Positions 10,491-20,172 are shown, counted from the stretch's first letter. The stretch: DNA of 64,000 nt from Saccharopolyspora ipomoeae (GCF_029952525.1 NZ_JASAOF010000020.1:1-64000), one strand, 5' to 3'. A program made the numbers and translations. The notes: generated by a model not told the origin, from the sequence alone.

Positions 10491-11411
10491 GTGATCGCGC
10501 TTCTCGCTCCCGGACAGGGGTCCCAGGCCCCAGGGATGTTCAACCCGTGGTTGGAGCTCGACGGCGTCGAGGACCGACTCGGCCGCTGGTCGGAGCTCAC
10601 CGGCCTGGACCTGATCAGACTCGGCACCACCGCGGAGGCCGACGAGATCAAGGACACCTCGGTGACCCAGCCGCTGGTCGTCGCGCTGTCGCTGATCGCG
10701 GCCGAGGAGCTGCGCCGCCGCTTCGACGTCCCCGCCGACACCCCGGTCGCCGGTCATTCGGTGGGCGAGCTCGCCGCGGCTGCCGTCGCCGGTGCGCTCT
10801 CCCCCGACGATGCCGTGGCGCTGGCCGCGGTGCGCGGCCGCGAGATGGCGGCGGCCTGCGCGCTGGAGCCCACCGGGATGGCGGCGGTGCTCGGCGGCGA
10901 CGAGAAGACCGTTCTGGAGACCCTGGAGCGCCTCGGTCTCGACCCGGCCAACCGCAACGGCGCCGGTCAGATCGTCGCGGCGGGCAAGAACGGCGCGCTG
11001 GAACAGCTGGCCGCCGAGCCGCCGGAAGGCGCGCGCGTCCGCCCGCTGCCGGTCGCCGGGGCCTTCCACACCCGCTTCATGGCTCCGGCCCGGGACACCC
11101 TCGCCAAGCACGCGGAGGACGTCCAGGCCACCGACGCGGTGCTGCCGCTGCTGTCCAACGCCGACGGCGCGGTGGTCACCTCCGCCGGTGACATCCTCGA
11201 TCGACTCGTCAGCCAGGTGACCAGCCCGGTGCGCTGGGACAGCTGCATGACCGCCCTGGGCGAGCGCGGCGTGGACGCCGTGGTCGAGTTCCCGCCCGCG
11301 GGTGCGCTGACCGGCATGGTGCGCCGCGCGCTCAAGGGCGTGCAGACGATCGCCCTCAAGACCCCTGCCGACCTGGACAAGGTCGCCGACCAGCTCGGGA
11401 GCGCCGCGTGA
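10491..11411 (+). CDS. fabD: Malonyl-CoA:ACP transacylase
   Basis: This 306-aa enzyme moves malonyl from CoA to acyl carrier protein. The nucleophile Ser90 lies in GHSVGE and the catalytic His193 in AFHTRF; the start region APGQGSQAPGM is typical of FabD. I chose GTG 10491 because it places the APGQG block where FabD proteins have it, and the extra 22 upstream residues look non-coding. Its stop overlaps the fabH start by 4 nt, so the two are translationally coupled. Confidence 0.95.
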   Translation: MIALLAPGQGSQAPGMFNPWLELDGVEDRLGRWSELTGLDLIRLGTTAEADEIKDTSVTQPLVVALSLIAAEELRRRFDVPADTPVAGHSVGELAAAAVAGALSPDDAVALAAVRGREMAAACALEPTGMAAVLGGDEKTVLETLERLGLDPANRNGAGQIVAAGKNGALEQLAAEPPEGARVRPLPVAGAFHTRFMAPARDTLAKHAEDVQATDAVLPLLSNADGAVVTSAGDILDRLVSQVTSPVRWDSCMTALGERGVDAVVEFPPAGALTGMVRRALKGVQTIALKTPADLDKVADQLGSAA

Positions 11412-12388
11412 GCCTGCCCCGCATCGCATCGAAACCCGCCGTGGCGGGCACCAAGCTGCTGGGCTTCGGCAGCAGCCAGGGCAACCGGATCGTCACCAAC
11501 CACGACCTGGCCAAGATCGTCGACACCAACGACGAGTGGATCCAGCAGCGGGTCGGGATCGTGCACCGCCGCCTCGGCGACGAGGACCAGACGGTGGTCA
11601 GCATGGCCGTCGAGGCGGGCGCGAAGGCCGTCGCCGACGCCGGGCTGGACCCGTCCGACGTGGACCAGGTGATCGTCGCGACCTGCACGATGCCGGGTGG
11701 CATCCCCAACGCCGCGGCCCAGGTCGCCGACCAGATCGGCATCAAGGCCAAGAGCGCCTACGACCTCAACGCCGCCTGCGCCGGGTTCGTCTACGCGACC
11801 GCGCAGGCCTCCGACGCGGTGCGCGCGGGGTCGGCGCGCAACGTGCTGGTCATCGGCTCCGAGCGGTTCCAGGAGTGGCTGGACTGGGAGGACCGCGCCA
11901 ACTGCATCATCTTCGCCGACGGCGCGGGCGCCTGCGTGGTCGGCGCGGCCGAGGAGCCGCAGCTCGGGCCGGGCGTGCTGGGCAGCGCCGGTGACCTGGT
12001 GGACACCATCTACCTGCGCGACAACAAGTACATCTACCAGGAGGGCCAGTCGGTCTTCCGGTGGGCGACGACCCAGATCGCGCCGGTGGCCATCGAGGCC
12101 GTCGAGGCCGCGGGTCTGCAGCTCTCCGACATCGACGTCCTGGTCCCGCACCAGGCGAACCTGCGCATCGTCGAGGCCATCGGCAAGAAGCTGCAGAGCA
12201 AGGGTGCCCGCGACGACCTGGTCGTCGCGCGTGACATCGTCTACTCCGGCAACACGTCGTCGGCGTCGATCCCGCTGTCGATCGACCACATGCGGGCGGC
12301 CGGGGAGATCCCCAGCGGCGCCGTCATGCTCCTCGTGGGCTTCGGGGCCGGGCTGTCCTACGCCGCCCAGGTCGCCGTCTGCCCCTGA
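11408..12388 (+). CDS. fabH: 3-oxoacyl-ACP synthase III
   Basis: This 326-aa condensing enzyme starts each fatty acid chain by joining acyl-CoA to malonyl-ACP. The catalytic triad is visible: Cys124 (NAACAGF), His248 (PHQAN) and Asn282 (SGNTSSAS). Its GTG start overlaps the fabD stop (GTGA). In actinomycetes FabH usually accepts branched starters, which would fit branched membrane lipids, but substrate choice cannot be read here. Confidence 0.95.
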   Translation: MSLPRIASKPAVAGTKLLGFGSSQGNRIVTNHDLAKIVDTNDEWIQQRVGIVHRRLGDEDQTVVSMAVEAGAKAVADAGLDPSDVDQVIVATCTMPGGIPNAAAQVADQIGIKAKSAYDLNAACAGFVYATAQASDAVRAGSARNVLVIGSERFQEWLDWEDRANCIIFADGAGACVVGAAEEPQLGPGVLGSAGDLVDTIYLRDNKYIYQEGQSVFRWATTQIAPVAIEAVEAAGLQLSDIDVLVPHQANLRIVEAIGKKLQSKGARDDLVVARDIVYSGNTSSASIPLSIDHMRAAGEIPSGAVMLLVGFGAGLSYAAQVAVCP

Positions 12389-12462
12389 TCACCACCAGTA
12401 AGCCACCGCCAGGCCGCAGGCCCGCCGGTAGGGACGTAAGAACCAGGAAGGGAACGAAACCA

Positions 12463-12702
12463 GTGTCGAACGAAGAAATCACCCAGGGTCTCGCCACCAT
12501 CGTCGAGGAGGTCGCGGGCACCGACGCGGCCGACGTGACCACCGACAAGTCCTTCGTCGACGACCTGGACATCGACTCGCTGTCCATGGTGGAGATCGCC
12601 GTGCAGGCCGAGGACAAGTTCGGCGTCAAGATCCCGGACGACCAGCTGGCCAACCTCAAGACCGTCGGCGATGCGGTCGACTACATCGTCAACAACAAAT
12701 GA
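12463..12702 (+). CDS. acpP: Acyl carrier protein
   Basis: This acidic 79-aa protein carries the growing fatty acid. The phosphopantetheine attachment site is Ser39 in DIDSL. The GTG start lies behind AGGAAGGG. It lies 74 bp after fabH and its stop overlaps fabF by 4 nt, as in the streptomycete fabDHPF operon. Confidence 0.96.
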   Translation: MSNEEITQGLATIVEEVAGTDAADVTTDKSFVDDLDIDSLSMVEIAVQAEDKFGVKIPDDQLANLKTVGDAVDYIVNNK

Positions 12703-13943
12703 CCCGCGAAGTCGTCATCACCGGGTTGGGCGCGACGACACCGCTCGGCGGTGACGTGGCGTCCACTTGGGACGGGATCCTCAACGGTGCCAGCGGCATC
12801 CGCCGCATGGAAGCCGAATGGCTCGACACCTACGAGCTTCCCGCCAAGATCGGCGCCCCGCTGGCGGTCGACCCGAGCGAGGTGCTGCCGCGCGTGCAGC
12901 TGCGCCGGATGGACCGCTGCGAGGCCATCGCGGTCATCGCGGCTCGCGAGGCGTGGGCGGATGCCGGCTTCGAGATGCCCACGGACGAGACCGAACCGGT
13001 CGACCCGGATCGGCTCGGCGTGGCGCTGGGCACCGGCATCGGTGGCCCGCTGACCCTGCTGCAGCAGGACGACCTGCTGGAAGCCGGTGGCCTGCGCAAG
13101 GTTTCGCCGCTGACCGTGCCGATGCTGATGCCCAACGGGCCGGCGGCGATGGTCAGCCTGGAGCTGCGCGCCCGCGCCGGGGTGCACTCGCCGGCCTCGG
13201 CGTGCGCGTCCGGTGCGGAGGGCCTGGCCAAGGCCGCCGAGATGATCCGGTACGGGCACGCGGACGTGGTGGTGGCCGGTGGTGCGGAGTCCTGCATCCA
13301 CCCGATCACCATCGCCGGTTTCGCCCAGGCCCGGACCCTGAGCACCCGCAACGACGAGCCGGAGCGCGCCTCCCGCCCGTTCGACGCGGACCGCGACGGG
13401 TTCGTGATGGGCGAGGGCGCCGGTGTGGTGATCCTGGAGAGCGCCGAGCACGCCAAGGCGCGCGGTGCGCGGATCTACGGCCGGCTGGCCGGGTCCGGCA
13501 TCACCTCGGACGCCTACCACATCACCGGCAGCCACCCGGACGGTCTGGGGCAGGTCGCGGCCATGCGCAAGGCGCTGGCGGCCGCCGAGCTGCAGCCGTC
13601 CGACATCGGGCACGTCAACGCGCACGCCACCTCGACCGTGGTCGGTGACGTGGGCGAGGCGAACTCGGTGCGCAAGGCCATCGGGGACGGCGCGGTCGTG
13701 ACCGCGCCGAAGGGTTCGCTCGGGCACCTGGTCGGCGGGGCCGGGGCGGTCGAGAGCATCGTCACGATCCTCTCGCTGCACCACGGCGTCATCCCGGCGA
13801 CGCAGAACCTGGAGAACCTCGACCCCAAGGTGGAGCTGGACGTGGTGGCCGACAAGCCGCGTCACGTCGAGCAGACCGCCGCCATCAACAACGCCTTCGG
13901 CTTCGGCGGCCACAACGTGGCCCTCGCCTTCGCCAAGGCATGA
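12699..13943 (+). CDS. fabF: 3-oxoacyl-ACP synthase II
   Basis: This 414-aa elongating condensing enzyme has Cys169 (SACASG), His309 (NAHATST), Lys338 and His343 (KGSLGHLVGGAG), all the expected active-site residues of KAS II. It starts with ATGA overlapping acpP and is the last gene of the operon, followed by a terminator. Mycobacteria carry kasA and kasB at this place; here there is one copy. Confidence 0.95.
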   Translation: MTREVVITGLGATTPLGGDVASTWDGILNGASGIRRMEAEWLDTYELPAKIGAPLAVDPSEVLPRVQLRRMDRCEAIAVIAAREAWADAGFEMPTDETEPVDPDRLGVALGTGIGGPLTLLQQDDLLEAGGLRKVSPLTVPMLMPNGPAAMVSLELRARAGVHSPASACASGAEGLAKAAEMIRYGHADVVVAGGAESCIHPITIAGFAQARTLSTRNDEPERASRPFDADRDGFVMGEGAGVVILESAEHAKARGARIYGRLAGSGITSDAYHITGSHPDGLGQVAAMRKALAAAELQPSDIGHVNAHATSTVVGDVGEANSVRKAIGDGAVVTAPKGSLGHLVGGAGAVESIVTILSLHHGVIPATQNLENLDPKVELDVVADKPRHVEQTAAINNAFGFGGHNVALAFAKA

Positions 13944-13950
13944 CACCGAT

Positions 13951-13983
13951 CGCGGGGGCGGGCGCGTTCCCGTCCCCGCGTTT
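13951..13983 (+). terminator. Terminator after fabF
   Basis: CGCGGGGGCGGG pairs with CCCGTCCCCGCG across a 6-nt loop and is followed by TTT. It closes the fab operon and faces the convergent gene that follows. Confidence 0.75.
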
Positions 13984-14007
13984 CCGGCGCTTCCCCGGTC
14001 CCCGGTC

Positions 14008-14574
14008 TCAGCCGCAGCGCTCGGCGATGGCGCTGTTCGGCAGCTTGCTGATGTCGAGCACGGCGTTGCCGTTCTCGTCCACGACGACCGGGTAGACGAC
14101 GTTCCACGACACGCAGGTGGCCTTGACCTGCGGCGGCGCGTCCTCGAGGCTCTGCTCGCTCTTGAAGCTGAGCATGACCAGCGCGGAGCGGTCCTGGCCC
14201 GGGTCGATGCGGTGCACCTTGATCTCGTAGTCCCGGGTGGTGTCGTAGGCCTCGGTCCACTTGCTCTGCGGCAGCTCGCGCCACTTGCTGGGCGGGACCG
14301 TGGACTTCCACAGCTCGTAGTTCTTGCGGTTGATGCCGTCGAAGTAGTTGTCCAGCAGGCCCTCGATGATCCGCTGGTCCGGGAAGGCGGCGGCGTCCGG
14401 CGTGTACTCGACGCCGGAGCGCGACACCAGGCCCCGCTGGGGCGAGACGCCGTTGCTGGTGGCCCGAGGGCGTTCCCCGTAGTAGACGTTCTGGGCCAGC
14501 AGCACCCCGCCACCTCCGGCCGCGAGCAGCACGACGACGGCGAGCGGGATGCCCCATTTCAGCCAAGAACGCAC
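14008..14574 (-). CDS. Membrane-anchored protein of unknown function
   Basis: This protein is about 188 aa with one N-terminal transmembrane segment (residues 7-29, a run of Ala, Val, Leu and Gly) and an exported domain of about 150 residues. The exported part (residues 60-150) has alternating polar/hydrophobic strands and could be an NTF2-like fold, but I do not recognise a family with confidence. It has a single pair of cysteines near the C-terminus (TCVSW and ERCG). GTG starts at 14574, 14583 and 14601 are possible; none has a good ribosome site. It is convergent with fabF. Confidence 0.7.
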   Translation of the reverse strand: MRSWLKWGIPLAVVVLLAAGGGGVLLAQNVYYGERPRATSNGVSPQRGLVSRSGVEYTPDAAAFPDQRIIEGLLDNYFDGINRKNYELWKSTVPPSKWRELPQSKWTEAYDTTRDYEIKVHRIDPGQDRSALVMLSFKSEQSLEDAPPQVKATCVSWNVVYPVVVDENGNAVLDISKLPNSAIAERCG

Positions 14575-14623
14575 GGCCACAGCTTCGCACAGCGGGATCA
14601 CCCGCGTGCGCGGTTCCCCGGAA

Positions 14624-15139
14624 TCAGCCGACGCGGTGCAGCACGGTCACCGGTGCGCCGTCGCCCGCGCGCCGGAAGGGCTCCAGGGCGTCGTCCCACG
14701 CCGCGCCGAGCAGCTGCTCGACGCGGTGCGCGAAGGCCTCCGGGCCCTTGGCATTCGCCGCGAGCGTGCGGAGTTGATCTTCGGTCACGACGATGTCACC
14801 ATTGGCGCTGGTGCAGGCGCGCCAGAGGCCGAGTCCGGGCGCGTGGCAGTACCGCTGCCCGTCGACCCCGGTGCTGGGGTCCTCGGTGATCTCGAAGCGA
14901 AGCATGGGCCACGCGCGCAGCGCGGTCACCAGGCGTGCTCCGGTACCCGGCTCGCCCGTCCAGGTGCACTCCGCGCGGAGTTGACCTGGGGCTGCCGGTT
15001 GCGCCGTCCAGCGGAGTTCCGTCCGAGTGCCGAGTGCGCCGGAAATCGCCCACTCGACGTGCGGGCAGACCGCAGACGGCGACGAGTGGATGTAGACCAC
15101 ACCGCTGGTGAGGCCACTGTCGCTGCCACGGGTGCTCAC
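14624..15139 (-). CDS. DUF3145 family protein
   Basis: This 171-aa cytoplasmic protein matches the actinobacterial DUF3145 pattern: an early YIHSSPSAVCPHVEWA segment, the basic WTAQPA region and C-terminal AHRVEQLLGAAWDDALEPFRRAG. It lies near fabF, where I recall DUF3145 genes in other actinobacteria. Function is unknown. It lies 49 bp upstream of the preceding membrane-protein gene on the same strand. Confidence 0.85.
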   Translation of the reverse strand: MSTRGSDSGLTSGVVYIHSSPSAVCPHVEWAISGALGTRTELRWTAQPAAPGQLRAECTWTGEPGTGARLVTALRAWPMLRFEITEDPSTGVDGQRYCHAPGLGLWRACTSANGDIVVTEDQLRTLAANAKGPEAFAHRVEQLLGAAWDDALEPFRRAGDGAPVTVLHRVG

Positions 15140-15520
15140 TGCTGACCTCCGCTATTCGACGAGGGACGTCTTCCCCTACGACCTCGCGAACCCGGCGATC
15201 ATCAGTTGCGGCGTCATTCTGCATCGCAGGTGGAGATCTTCGCCACCGCGACATCAACACGCGTCCACCACCGAAAACGCCCGGCACCAGCCGAGACCAC
15301 TCGTGCTCCGGCGACGAAGATTCACTGAAACCGCTGATCCGAGCGTCGTGCCGGGTGATCGACATCCCTCGGACGCAGCAATCCGACCTCGGCAGACGAG
15401 TGGCGATTACCACTCGATCGGGCGAATGCGCGATCTGGGGTACGCGGCGTCCCCGCCCCCGCTACCGTCGTCGGGTCGGCCTGGAAGGGCCCGGCACACC
15501 GCGATTCCCGAGGAGGCCCG
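15140..15520. other. Intergenic region without recognised features
   Basis: This 381-bp gap separates divergent genes (DUF3145 and the NERD-like membrane protein). Open frames crossing it lack plausible starts and codon bias. I see no RNA gene, repeat or clear promoter beyond GAGGAGG before the gene at 15521. Confidence 0.5.
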
Positions 15521-16747
15521 ATGCACCTGGTGCGGCTCGGAGCGGAACCGACCGAGGTCGGCGCCGACGTCCGGGCGGCCGTCGCCGCGTGGGGCGCGGG
15601 CCGTTCGGTGCTCGGCGGCGTCGCCGTGCTCGGTTGTCGCCCTCCTGGCGGTCCGCGCGAGCTCGACGCGGTGATCGTGCTTCCCCGCGGGGTGATCGTA
15701 GTGCTCGGCGTGGACCTGCCGGAGCCCGCGTTGAAGCTGGAAGCCCCGGTGGGCACGCCGTGGACGGTGGACGGCTGGCCGCTGGTGCGCACCGAGGGCA
15801 AGGTCAACCCGGCTCAGGAGGGGCTGGAATCGGCGGCTGCGCTGGCCCGCGGGTTGCAGACCCGCGGTCTCGAACCGCTGCCGGTGGCGGCGGTCGTCGC
15901 GGTCGGCCCCTACGTCGGGCAGGTCACCCAGCCGACCACCGACCTGCACCGCGGGGTGCGGGTCGTCTCGCCGAACACGACCTCGGTGCTGTCGGCGGCG
16001 CGCGAGCTGGCGACCTACGAGAGCTCGTGCGGCGCGGGGTCGGCGCGGGCGCTGCTGGAGGTTCTCGGCGCCGAGGTCACCGACGAGCAGCTGGTCGAGG
16101 AGGGGTTCCCGGCCTCGCCGGACGTGGACCTGTCCCGCGTCGAGACCGCGCTCATCCCGAAGTACTCCGAGGACCCGCCCGCCGCCGAACCCCCTCGATC
16201 GGCACCGCGCGGCAAGCTGATCGGCGCAGCGGTGGCGGTGCTGCTGTGCGCGCTGGTCGGCGCGCTGCTGCTGGGGTCTCCGTCGGCGAGCCCGCCCGAG
16301 GCGGCCGCGCAGCGGGTCGACGGCGTGGAGTTCGCGCTGCGCGCCGCCGACCACGTCGCCGCGTGCGCCCCGAACTCCTACGGCGACGTGCAGCGGTGGT
16401 TCCAGCAGCAACCGTGCCGGAGCCTGCGGCGCGGGGTGTTCGAGACGCACCTGGGCCCGTCGCCGGTGGCGGTGTCGGTCGCGATCGTGGACGTGGCGGA
16501 CCAGGGTTCGGGGACGCGGCTGCGCGAGCTGCTGGAGTCGGCCGGGACCGGCGGCGTCACCGATCTCCTCGCGCAGGGCCGCGGTTGGCCGGGCGCTCCG
16601 CGCGAGTTCGGCGACGCGGCGCAGGCCGTGCAGCAGAACGGAACTCAGGTCCGGGTCGTGCAGGTCGTCTGGTCCCAGCGCCCCTCCCACTCCGACGACC
16701 TGGAGCTACGAGCGATGGCCGAACGCGGCCTCCGGCTCAACCCCTAA
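15521..16747 (+). CDS. Membrane protein with NERD-like N-terminal domain, unknown function
   Basis: This protein has 408 aa. Residues 1-215 form a cytoplasmic domain whose ELDAVIVLPRGVIVVLGVD stretch resembles the core of nuclease-related (NERD) domains, although the full catalytic set is not evident. One transmembrane segment follows at about 228-250 (LIGAAVAVLLCALVGALLL), then an extracytoplasmic domain of about 150 residues with two cysteines (near residues 288 and 306) that could form a disulfide. A strong GAGGAGG precedes the ATG. The NERD comparison is tentative. Confidence 0.75.
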   Translation: MHLVRLGAEPTEVGADVRAAVAAWGAGRSVLGGVAVLGCRPPGGPRELDAVIVLPRGVIVVLGVDLPEPALKLEAPVGTPWTVDGWPLVRTEGKVNPAQEGLESAAALARGLQTRGLEPLPVAAVVAVGPYVGQVTQPTTDLHRGVRVVSPNTTSVLSAARELATYESSCGAGSARALLEVLGAEVTDEQLVEEGFPASPDVDLSRVETALIPKYSEDPPAAEPPRSAPRGKLIGAAVAVLLCALVGALLLGSPSASPPEAAAQRVDGVEFALRAADHVAACAPNSYGDVQRWFQQQPCRSLRRGVFETHLGPSPVAVSVAIVDVADQGSGTRLRELLESAGTGGVTDLLAQGRGWPGAPREFGDAAQAVQQNGTQVRVVQVVWSQRPSHSDDLELRAMAERGLRLNP

Positions 16748-16865
16748 TTGCCGTTGAGGAAAATGCGTTGCTTGGCGGTGCGGGTGGCGGAGGGGACAAC
16801 ACGGCGGTGCAGGTTGCTGACGTGGTGAAGGAGAATGCGGCTCCGCCGCACGGTCGAGGCGACCC

Positions 16866-17495
16866 TCAGGCCCGTTCGCGGTCGGTGATCTGGGTTTCCT
16901 CGCGTCGCTGGGCCGGGACCGGGCGAGGCCCCTTGGTGAGGTAGGGGTTGCCGAGCCGGGTGAGGAAGAGCATCGGCGCGTAGAGCGGCACCACGGCGGC
17001 CAGGGCGGCGGCGGTGACCCCGGCGCGCACGACGTCGTTGGGGTACAGCGTCGTCCCGTCCAGGAATCGGCGGGACAGCTGCGCGGTGATCCACAGCAGC
17101 AGCACGAAGCCGACCATGCCGGCCAGCGCCGCGAGCATCGCGGGCCGGTAGCCGAGCCGTTCGGCGCCGAGCATCACCGCGACCCAGCCGAGCAGCGCGG
17201 GCAGCTGGCCGCGTTCGGTGGTGGCGGCCCACAGCAGTCCGCCGAACAGGGCGAGCCCTCCGCCGCTGTGCTGCCAGGTCTCGGTGACCCGCTCCGCCCA
17301 GCCGCCGCCGGTCATCCCGAAGCGGGCGGCGAGATCGCCGAGCACGCCCAGCGCGCTCGGCGCGTCGTCGGGGTCCACGAACTGCCCGGCGATCCACGCC
17401 AGCGCCCACAGCGACACGCAGCACGCCACGAGCTGCTGCCACCGGGGGCGGTCCAACGCCACGAGCACCAATCGCCGCAATCCCCGCACGACCAC
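16866..17495 (-). CDS. Integral membrane protein, unknown function
   Basis: This 209-aa protein has about five hydrophobic segments, a basic N-terminus (RGLRRLVLVALDRPRW) and a charged C-terminal tail. I chose GTG 17495 behind GGAAGGG; the open frame to 17564 reads Pro/Gly/Arg-rich, non-coding-like residues. No family was recognised. Confidence 0.7.
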   Translation of the reverse strand: MVVRGLRRLVLVALDRPRWQQLVACCVSLWALAWIAGQFVDPDDAPSALGVLGDLAARFGMTGGGWAERVTETWQHSGGGLALFGGLLWAATTERGQLPALLGWVAVMLGAERLGYRPAMLAALAGMVGFVLLLWITAQLSRRFLDGTTLYPNDVVRAGVTAAALAAVVPLYAPMLFLTRLGNPYLTKGPRPVPAQRREETQITDRERA

Positions 17496-17591
17496 CCCAA
17501 CCCTTCCGCGCCCCGGCCCTCGTGGGCCTCCACGAGGATGGGGCACCTCCCGACCCGCGACCAACTTCTCTCCCCCGCTCGGGTGAAGGCG

Positions 17592-18581
17592 TCAGAAGGT
17601 GGCGGGGACCCGGCACTCGCAGGGCAGCGGGAGCGGGAGGATCTGCGAGCCGTCGACCAGCCACTGGCCCCGGCCCGGGAGGGCGACCAGGGCCCGGCCC
17701 TGGACGTCGGTGGACAGGCCCACCGGCCCCTCGGTCAGCGGTGGTGTGGCGAAGGGGGTGCCGGCGGCGATCTTGCGGCCGCTGTCGGCGGCGTAGGTGG
17801 CGACCCGGGCGCGGTCGAGCGCGGTGCAGTCGGCCGGTTCCAGGGCTGCGATGTCCTGGCCCGCTCCGGTGATCGCCAGCGGCGCGCAGGGCCCGGTCGG
17901 CAGCTCCTCAGCCCCGTCCACAGTGGTCGGTTCGGGTCCGGTCAGCAGGAGTTCGGCGGGGCCGCCGCGCTCGGCGAGCAGGGCCAGCCTGCCGTCGCCG
18001 GACAGCGCCAGGTCGAGCACCCGCAGTCCCGGGGTCGGCAGGTCCCGGCGCGCACCACCGGCCCACACCACGACGCGATCCCCGTCGGCGTAGGCGACGC
18101 GACCGCCGTTGGCGGTGAGCGCGCGGCCGTCGCGGACCTCGGCCAGCGGACGCTGCCCGCCCGCGGCCACCTCGACGACCCGGCCACCGTCGCCAGTGGA
18201 CACCGCGGCGTACACCCGCCCCCGGTCGCCGGCCAGCTCGGTGACCTCTCCCCCGTCGATGCGGGCCAGCTCGGCCTGCTCGCGCCCGGAGGCGACGTCG
18301 AACGAGGCGATCACCCCCGCCCCCACGGCGGCCAGGTAGTCGCCCGGGCGGACGCTCACCGGTTGCGGCGTCGGCGTCTGGAATCCCACCGCGACGCCCG
18401 CGAACACCGCCACCACGACGGCCGCGGCGACGATCAGGAACGTCGGTCTCCGGTACGGCGCGCGACGACGCCGTGCTGCCGACAGCAGCTTGGGCAGCGC
18501 GTCCGGCGCCGGTTCGACGTCGGCGACCGCCCGCTGCAGCCGGGCGCGCACCAGCTCGGTGTCGCGATCGAGTTCGTTCAC
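17592..18581 (-). CDS. Anti-sigma-like membrane protein with beta-propeller-type exterior
   Basis: This 329-aa protein has a short cytoplasmic N-terminus (about 50 residues, with basic ARRRRAPYRRP before the membrane), one transmembrane segment at about 57-78, and an exterior of about 240 residues rich in short repeated strands (GRVYAAVS, GRVAYADGD, GRLALLAE) like a WD/NHL propeller. Its GTG start overlaps the stop of the sigma gene by 4 nt. Coupling to a SigE-family sigma factor suggests that it regulates or senses for that factor. No zinc anti-sigma HxxxCxxC motif is visible, so the role is inferred from context. Confidence 0.7.
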   Translation of the reverse strand: MNELDRDTELVRARLQRAVADVEPAPDALPKLLSAARRRRAPYRRPTFLIVAAAVVVAVFAGVAVGFQTPTPQPVSVRPGDYLAAVGAGVIASFDVASGREQAELARIDGGEVTELAGDRGRVYAAVSTGDGGRVVEVAAGGQRPLAEVRDGRALTANGGRVAYADGDRVVVWAGGARRDLPTPGLRVLDLALSGDGRLALLAERGGPAELLLTGPEPTTVDGAEELPTGPCAPLAITGAGQDIAALEPADCTALDRARVATYAADSGRKIAAGTPFATPPLTEGPVGLSTDVQGRALVALPGRGQWLVDGSQILPLPLPCECRVPATF

Positions 18582-19069
18582 ACCCTCTCCCCCAGCAGTT
18601 CCGACAACCGCGACACACCGCGTGAGCAGTAGGACTTCACCGAACCCTGACTGCACCCCATCACCTCGGCGGTGCGGATCTCGCTCAGATCGGCGTAGTA
18701 GCGCAGCACGATCGCCTCCCGCTGCCTGCGCGGCAGCCGCGCCAGCGCCTGGGCGAGCACGGCGCGGTCCAGCCCGCGCCCGGTGTCGTCGGGCAGGCTG
18801 TCGTCCACGGCCAGCTTCGGCAGGTACTTGCGCGCCACCAGGCGTCTGCGCAACGTCGATCTCGCCCTGTTGAGCACCGCCTGCCGCAGGAACGCCAGCG
18901 CCTTGTCGGGATCGCGCAACCGGTTCCGCGAGTCGAACACGCGCAGGTAGGCGTCCTGCACGATGTCCTCGGCGGAGGCGCGGTCGTCCACCAGAAGCAC
19001 CGCGATGCGCAGCAGTTGCGCGTAGTGCTCCTGGTAGAGGTCGGTCAGCTTGCTCGTCAGCTCGTCCAT
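18578..19069 (-). CDS. RNA polymerase sigma-70 factor, SigE-like ECF family
   Basis: This 163-aa protein has sigma region 2 (LYQEHYAQLLRIAVLLVDD, then the DIVQDAYLRVF core) and region 4 (LPRRQREAIVLRYYADLSE followed by the HTH VMGCSQGSVKSYCSRG). These match actinobacterial SigE-family ECF factors. Start ATG 19069 fits the family length; the frame stays open upstream to 19270 and a longer form cannot be ruled out. It is the first gene of a two-gene operon with the anti-sigma-like protein. Confidence 0.88.
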   Translation of the reverse strand: MDELTSKLTDLYQEHYAQLLRIAVLLVDDRASAEDIVQDAYLRVFDSRNRLRDPDKALAFLRQAVLNRARSTLRRRLVARKYLPKLAVDDSLPDDTGRGLDRAVLAQALARLPRRQREAIVLRYYADLSEIRTAEVMGCSQGSVKSYCSRGVSRLSELLGERV

Positions 19070-19347
19070 GACCGCCGACCTGTCACCGGGCCGGACGGTC
19101 GCAGGAATTGCGATCGACACCGTCACATCTGTGCACGACGCCCGGGACCCCCTCCTGGGTTGTGGCCGGTTCTCGGTCGTTACCGAATCGGCAGCGATCA
19201 ACTGCGGCGACTCTACCGACGCGCGGCCGTGTTGATCAGTCCGTCGGGCGCATTCACGCCACCGGCCCACGCCCCGGGACCGCCTTGCCGTCCACCGCGC
19301 GCACCGGTAGGGCTGGTGGCGGCCGCATCCTGCGAGGAGGAGTCGCC

Positions 19348-20172
19348 ATGAAGTTCGGCATCTCGACGTTCGTCACCGATGAGGGCATCTCGCCGGTGGA
19401 TCTCGGCAGGGCTTTGGAGGAGCGCGGTTTCGACGCGCTGTTCCTCGCCGAGCACACCCACATCCCGGCCAGCCGCGAGTCGCCGTACCCGGGCGGCGGT
19501 GAGCTGCCGCGGATCTACTACCGCACGCTGGACCCGTTCGTGGCGCTGTCGGCGATCGCGCCGGTCACCGAGAACCTGCTGCTGGCCACCGGTATCGCAC
19601 TGGTCGTCGAGCGCGATCCGATCACCACCGCCAAGGAGGTCGCCAGCCTCGACCTGATCTCGGGCGGCCGGGCCGTCTTCGGCGTCGGCGCCGGCTGGAA
19701 CCGCGAGGAGATGCGCAACCACGGCACCGATCCGCGCACCCGGGGCAGGCTGATGGACGAGCGGATCCGGGCGATGCGCGAGATCTGGACGCAGGAGAAG
19801 GCCGAGTTCCACGGCGAGTTCGTCGACTTCGACCCGATCTACGCGTGGCCGAAGCCGGTGCAGCGGCCGCACCCGCCGATCTACATCGGCGGTGAGAGCG
19901 AGCGCTCGATCGCCCGGGTCGCCGAGTTCGGCGACGGCTGGCTGCCGCGCGGCGGCACCGAGAACCTCGGCGACCTCATCTCCCGGGTGCGCGACGAAGC
20001 GGGGAAGAGGGTCCCGGTCACGCTGTTCGGCGCCGAGGACGACGCCGCGAAGCTCACCGGCTACGCGGAGGCCGGTGTGGACCACGCGCTGCTGATGCTG
20101 CCGACGCGTCCGCGCGACGAGACGCTGCGGAAGCTCGACGAGCTGGCCGCGCTCACCCGCGACGTCGGGTGA
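19348..20172 (+). CDS. F420-dependent LLM-class oxidoreductase
   Basis: This 274-aa protein has the luciferase-like monooxygenase barrel: MKFGISTFVTDEGI start, FLAEHTHIP, GIALVVERDPITTAKEVASLDLISGGR, and GVGAGWNREEMRNHG, the signature of the TIGR03619-type subgroup that uses coenzyme F420. The substrate cannot be told. Strong GAGGAGGAG precedes the ATG. It stands alone between the divergent sigma operon and cstA. Confidence 0.88.
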   Translation: MKFGISTFVTDEGISPVDLGRALEERGFDALFLAEHTHIPASRESPYPGGGELPRIYYRTLDPFVALSAIAPVTENLLLATGIALVVERDPITTAKEVASLDLISGGRAVFGVGAGWNREEMRNHGTDPRTRGRLMDERIRAMREIWTQEKAEFHGEFVDFDPIYAWPKPVQRPHPPIYIGGESERSIARVAEFGDGWLPRGGTENLGDLISRVRDEAGKRVPVTLFGAEDDAAKLTGYAEAGVDHALLMLPTRPRDETLRKLDELAALTRDVG